From positions 1,844,501 to 1,908,500 of the forward strand of contig NC_092669.1 in NCBI RefSeq assembly GCF_032118995.1: a stretch of DNA of 64,000 bases, in the 5' to 3' direction. Below, piece by piece: positions 61,553-64,000 of this stretch. Positions within the stretch are counted from its first letter, which is position 1. Each line of letters begins with the position of its first letter. The translations under genes and the position numbers were made by a program. The DNA comes from Asterias amurensis (lineage: Eukaryota; Echinodermata; Asteroidea; Forcipulatida; Asteriidae). Below the pieces are notes generated by a model, which made no database searches, was not told the origin of the DNA, and saw only the letters and a program-made list of their open reading frames with translations.

Positions 61553-61867
61553 TACCCCCCTATACTCACCATGGCTATCATCAGGCCTTGCCTCACCAGA
61601 GCACAAAATCCTCACCGACCCGCAGCTGCACCCCAACTGGCCCTCAGCTGCACCCCAACCGGAATAAAACCCACGTCTTCCTTTTCTTGTTCACAGAGGT
61701 GAAGAAAACTCCCTGAATATTAATCCACTAAATCGGGCATGTCCATACAAAAGATCCTTGCATTCATTGTAACAACATGCCCAGCCTTGGACAAACCACG
61801 GACAAACCCTACTTCAGCGTGCGTTGACTGCATCATAATGAAGCGTGTTGTCCATACTAGCTAAAAC

Positions 61868-62253
61868 TTAAAGGCAGTGGACACTATTGGTAATTGTCAA
61901 AGACCAGTCTTCACAGTTGGTGTATCTCAACATATGCATTAAATAACAAACCTGTGAAAATTTGAGCTCAATCGGTCATCGAACTTCCGAGATAATAATG
62001 AAAGAAAAAATACCCTTGTCACACGAAGTTGTGTGCGTTAAGATAGTTGATTTCGAGACCTCATGTTCTAAACTTGAGGTCTCGAAATCAAATTCGTGGA
62101 AAATTACTTCTCTCTCGAAAACTATGGCACTTCAGAGGGAGCCATTTCTCACAATGTTTTATACCATCAACCTCTCCCCATTACTGGTCACCAAGAAAGG
62201 TTTTATGCTAATAATTATTTTGAGTAATTACCAATAGTGTCCACTGCCTTTAA
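61868..62253 (+). mobile_element. MITE family A, full length
   Basis: A 386-bp copy with TTAA on both sides; ends AGGCAGTGGACACTATTGG and CCAATAGTGTCCACTGCCT. The central hairpin is GAGACCTCATGTTCTAAACT with complement. Confidence 0.88.
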
Positions 62254-62707
62254 AAGTCCATTCTGGTATAGAGACTTGTTGTCAACACTAGATCAGCTTT
62301 CAAAGCTCACAATAACCTGAAGAGGAAATGACGGGCTAAACTGTAAGTACCCGAGCAAGGTAGTGCTGCACGTACGACACATCAACGCTTCTTGCTCATC
62401 ATCCGACCAGAAACTGTAGTTTTTTAAGGACGCGGAATAAAACCCAGCGCTGACGAGAATGCAACTGAAGTTAAGCTTTGTTTGCTAACAAACACTTCTG
62501 TTTGATATGCGAACTGGTGTAAGGGGATAGAGAGTGTGTGTACTTATTATATTAAAATATTCATTCACTCTGGTCGAAGGAACTGTATGACATTATCAAA
62601 CATTAGTTCAAAAAAAAAAAGGTAAGTTGTTGTTGGAAGTGCCTAAAAGTGAATAAAGAAAAGTAACATCTTTTAGCGGAGTTCGAATTGGTAATCACCA
62701 AAATGTA

Positions 62708-62913
62708 ATTTGGAGGTCTCGAAATCAAATTCAAATATTTAAGTGGAAAGTTACTTCTTTCTCGAAAACTACGTTACTTTAGAGCATGGAGGAATAAGAA
62801 GCCATTTATCACAATGTTTTATACTATCAACAGCTCTCCGTTGATCGTTACCAAGTAAGTTTTTATGCTAACGATTATTTTGAGTAATTACCGATAAAGT
62901 CAACTGCCTTTAA
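62708..62913 (+). mobile_element. MITE family A, right half
   Basis: From GGAGGTCTCGAAATCAAATT to AAGTCAACTGCCTTTAA, ending about 42 bp before the LRR exon acceptor. Confidence 0.7.
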
Positions 62914-62970
62914 ATATTGTTAACCCTAAACCCAACTTTCCCATATCTTATACAGATAAACAGAAACATC

Positions 62971-63238
62971 ATGCCTACCTACAGATCAACCGCAACATTC
63001 TACCTGGCTCTCATCGTGGTGTTGATGACGAGCTTTCCCTACCGGGCATCGGCGCTTCCTCTCCCCCGGGCCCATCCCTTCAAGTGCCCCATGAGATGCC
63101 GATGCTTCGTGGTATCTCAGAGCCAGTCTTCTGCGTCCAGGCTTCTTCAAGAGAACATGGCGATGTATAGCTGGCGAGATGGTGACATGGCCGTGGGTTG
63201 CTGGGGGAGAAGAGATATCCCAACTGAAATTCTGCCAA
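62971..63238 (+). CDS. Secreted or membrane LRR protein, first coding exon (signal peptide and LRRNT cap)
   Basis: The exon runs from an acceptor at 62955 (TTATACAG) to a donor at 63239 (CCAA/GTAAAA); ATG at 62971. The first 28 residues are a signal peptide (FYLALIVVLMTSF, AXA-like ASA). Then an LRR N-terminal cap: C39-PMR-C43-R-C45 and, after a long loop, VGCWGRRDIPTEILP with C77. The Cx3CxC spacing and the xCxGRxxxxIPxxLP motif are those of LRRNT domains in LRR receptors and matrix proteins. The C45 to C77 spacing of 31 residues is much longer than the usual 6-12. No LRR exon follows before the window ends, so the protein cannot be named. The acceptor implies a 5' UTR exon upstream. Confidence 0.6.
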
Positions 63239-64000
63239 GTAAAAACAATATTTTACATTAAAATTGATGTGTTTTGATAACATAATAACTATAAAAATAT
63301 CTGAACCACAAGAGATCTTGCTGTCAATGCTCTGACCCCCCCCCACCACCGGACACGACACACCATAATAACAAAACCAACAAGTTGATGTCACTTCAAT
63401 GTCACAATTGCAAGAACTTTATTTCAGAGACCCCAATGTATGACGTCACACTCTTTAACACACTCTACACACGTCTGGGTCAGAATTGACCCGGAGTCCG
63501 TGTCCAAATGTACCCTGACCCATTACAGAGTCAGGTTGATCCAAAAACTCGTAAAAAAAAAACCAAAAAAAAAAAACGCCTTTGAGTTTCGACGACAAAC
63601 ACTTGTCATGGTCATGGGTATAGAATTGTACCTTTGATATAGAACTTGGAAACACTTTTCATGGCCATGGGTATTTGAATTGTGCCTTTGATATAGAACT
63701 TGGCACACATTCAGAATAATTGGTCATGATTTTGAAAATGAAAATTGTTTTTCTGTCTATATTTTTCCCCAACTGCGATGGCCGTATCACGACATACTCT
63801 GACTATGTGCCAACTTCCTTGTTGTACCAAAGTCACAATCACCACGCAGCCCGTCGATCGTTGAAATGTGTCAACAATTTTGTTTTCCGCTGACGCTGGA
63901 ATTGAAACTAATAATGAAACATTTCGGCTGTTCAATCAGTGGAGAAGATGGAACCTTTCCAAGTTGATGAACAATTTAAAGTTTTTAACTAGATTTTTTT
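63239..64000. other. Presumed intron of the LRR gene
   Basis: No exon seen. Around 63630-63715 there is an imperfect direct repeat (GTCATGGTCATGGGTATAGA and TTTCATGGCCATGGGTATTT, each followed by a TGATATAGAACTTGG). Confidence 0.4.

Larger units (their letters stand above)
58449..62955. other. Region between the EF-hand gene and the LRR gene
   Basis: No exon was recognised. It is dominated by the 63-bp minisatellite and two MITE copies. Just right of the array, 61600-61660 has a short duplication of CAGCTGCACCCCAAC. Confidence 0.5.

Noticed and set aside
59265-61702. Long open frames on both strands across the 63-bp array
   Set aside because: They arise because the period is a multiple of three. 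Units of 62 bp break the frame, both strands are equally open, and no splice or start context supports a gene.

Overview
The window looks like nuclear DNA of an invertebrate deuterostome, most likely an echinoderm such as a sea star. This is inferred from multi-exon genes whose proteins align closely with vertebrate orthologues, an AT-rich background, and introns packed with short non-autonomous DNA transposons and tRNA-derived SINEs. No bacterial, phage or CRISPR features were seen, and no retrovirus, LTR or capsid-bearing element was recognised.

Four genes carry almost all the coding signal. Ku70/XRCC6 (minus, 20227 to 11200; 14 coding exons, 600 aa) and M1AP (plus, 21136 to 28855; 12 exons, 536 aa) stand head to head across about 0.9 kb that contains CCAAT, CRE-like and E2F-like motifs. 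DDB1 (minus, 48296 to 30981; 24 exons, 1141 aa) converges on M1AP. A calmodulin-like four-EF-hand protein (minus, 58448 to 54596; 5 exons, 162 aa) lies beyond it. All exon joins given keep frame, and exon ends have AG/GT sites with one exception: the DDB1 intron at 31991-32507 is a U12-type AT-AC intron. Two partial genes lie at the edges: a TEL/Yan-type ETS gene with a Pointed (SAM_PNT) exon (minus, 508-2792), and on the right a secreted or membrane LRR protein of which only the signal peptide and LRR N-terminal cap exon are visible (plus, 62956-63238).

The theme of the core is DNA repair and meiosis: Ku70 (end joining), DDB1 (nucleotide-excision repair and the CUL4 ubiquitin ligase) and M1AP (meiosis I). 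Linkage alone does not prove co-regulation, but E2F-like sites occur at both promoter regions.

The remainder is repeats. Several TTAA-flanked MITE families, the commonest about 385 bp with at least 18 copies or fragments, occupy introns and intergenic DNA. There are also a 298-bp hAT-like element, a 624-bp Mutator-like element nested in a MITE, fold-back hairpins, palindromic MITEs, tRNA-derived SINEs, LINE 3' ends and several minisatellites. The largest minisatellite is a 63-bp unit repeated about 36 times at 59275-61552. In two places a transposon abuts or supplies part of a splice site.
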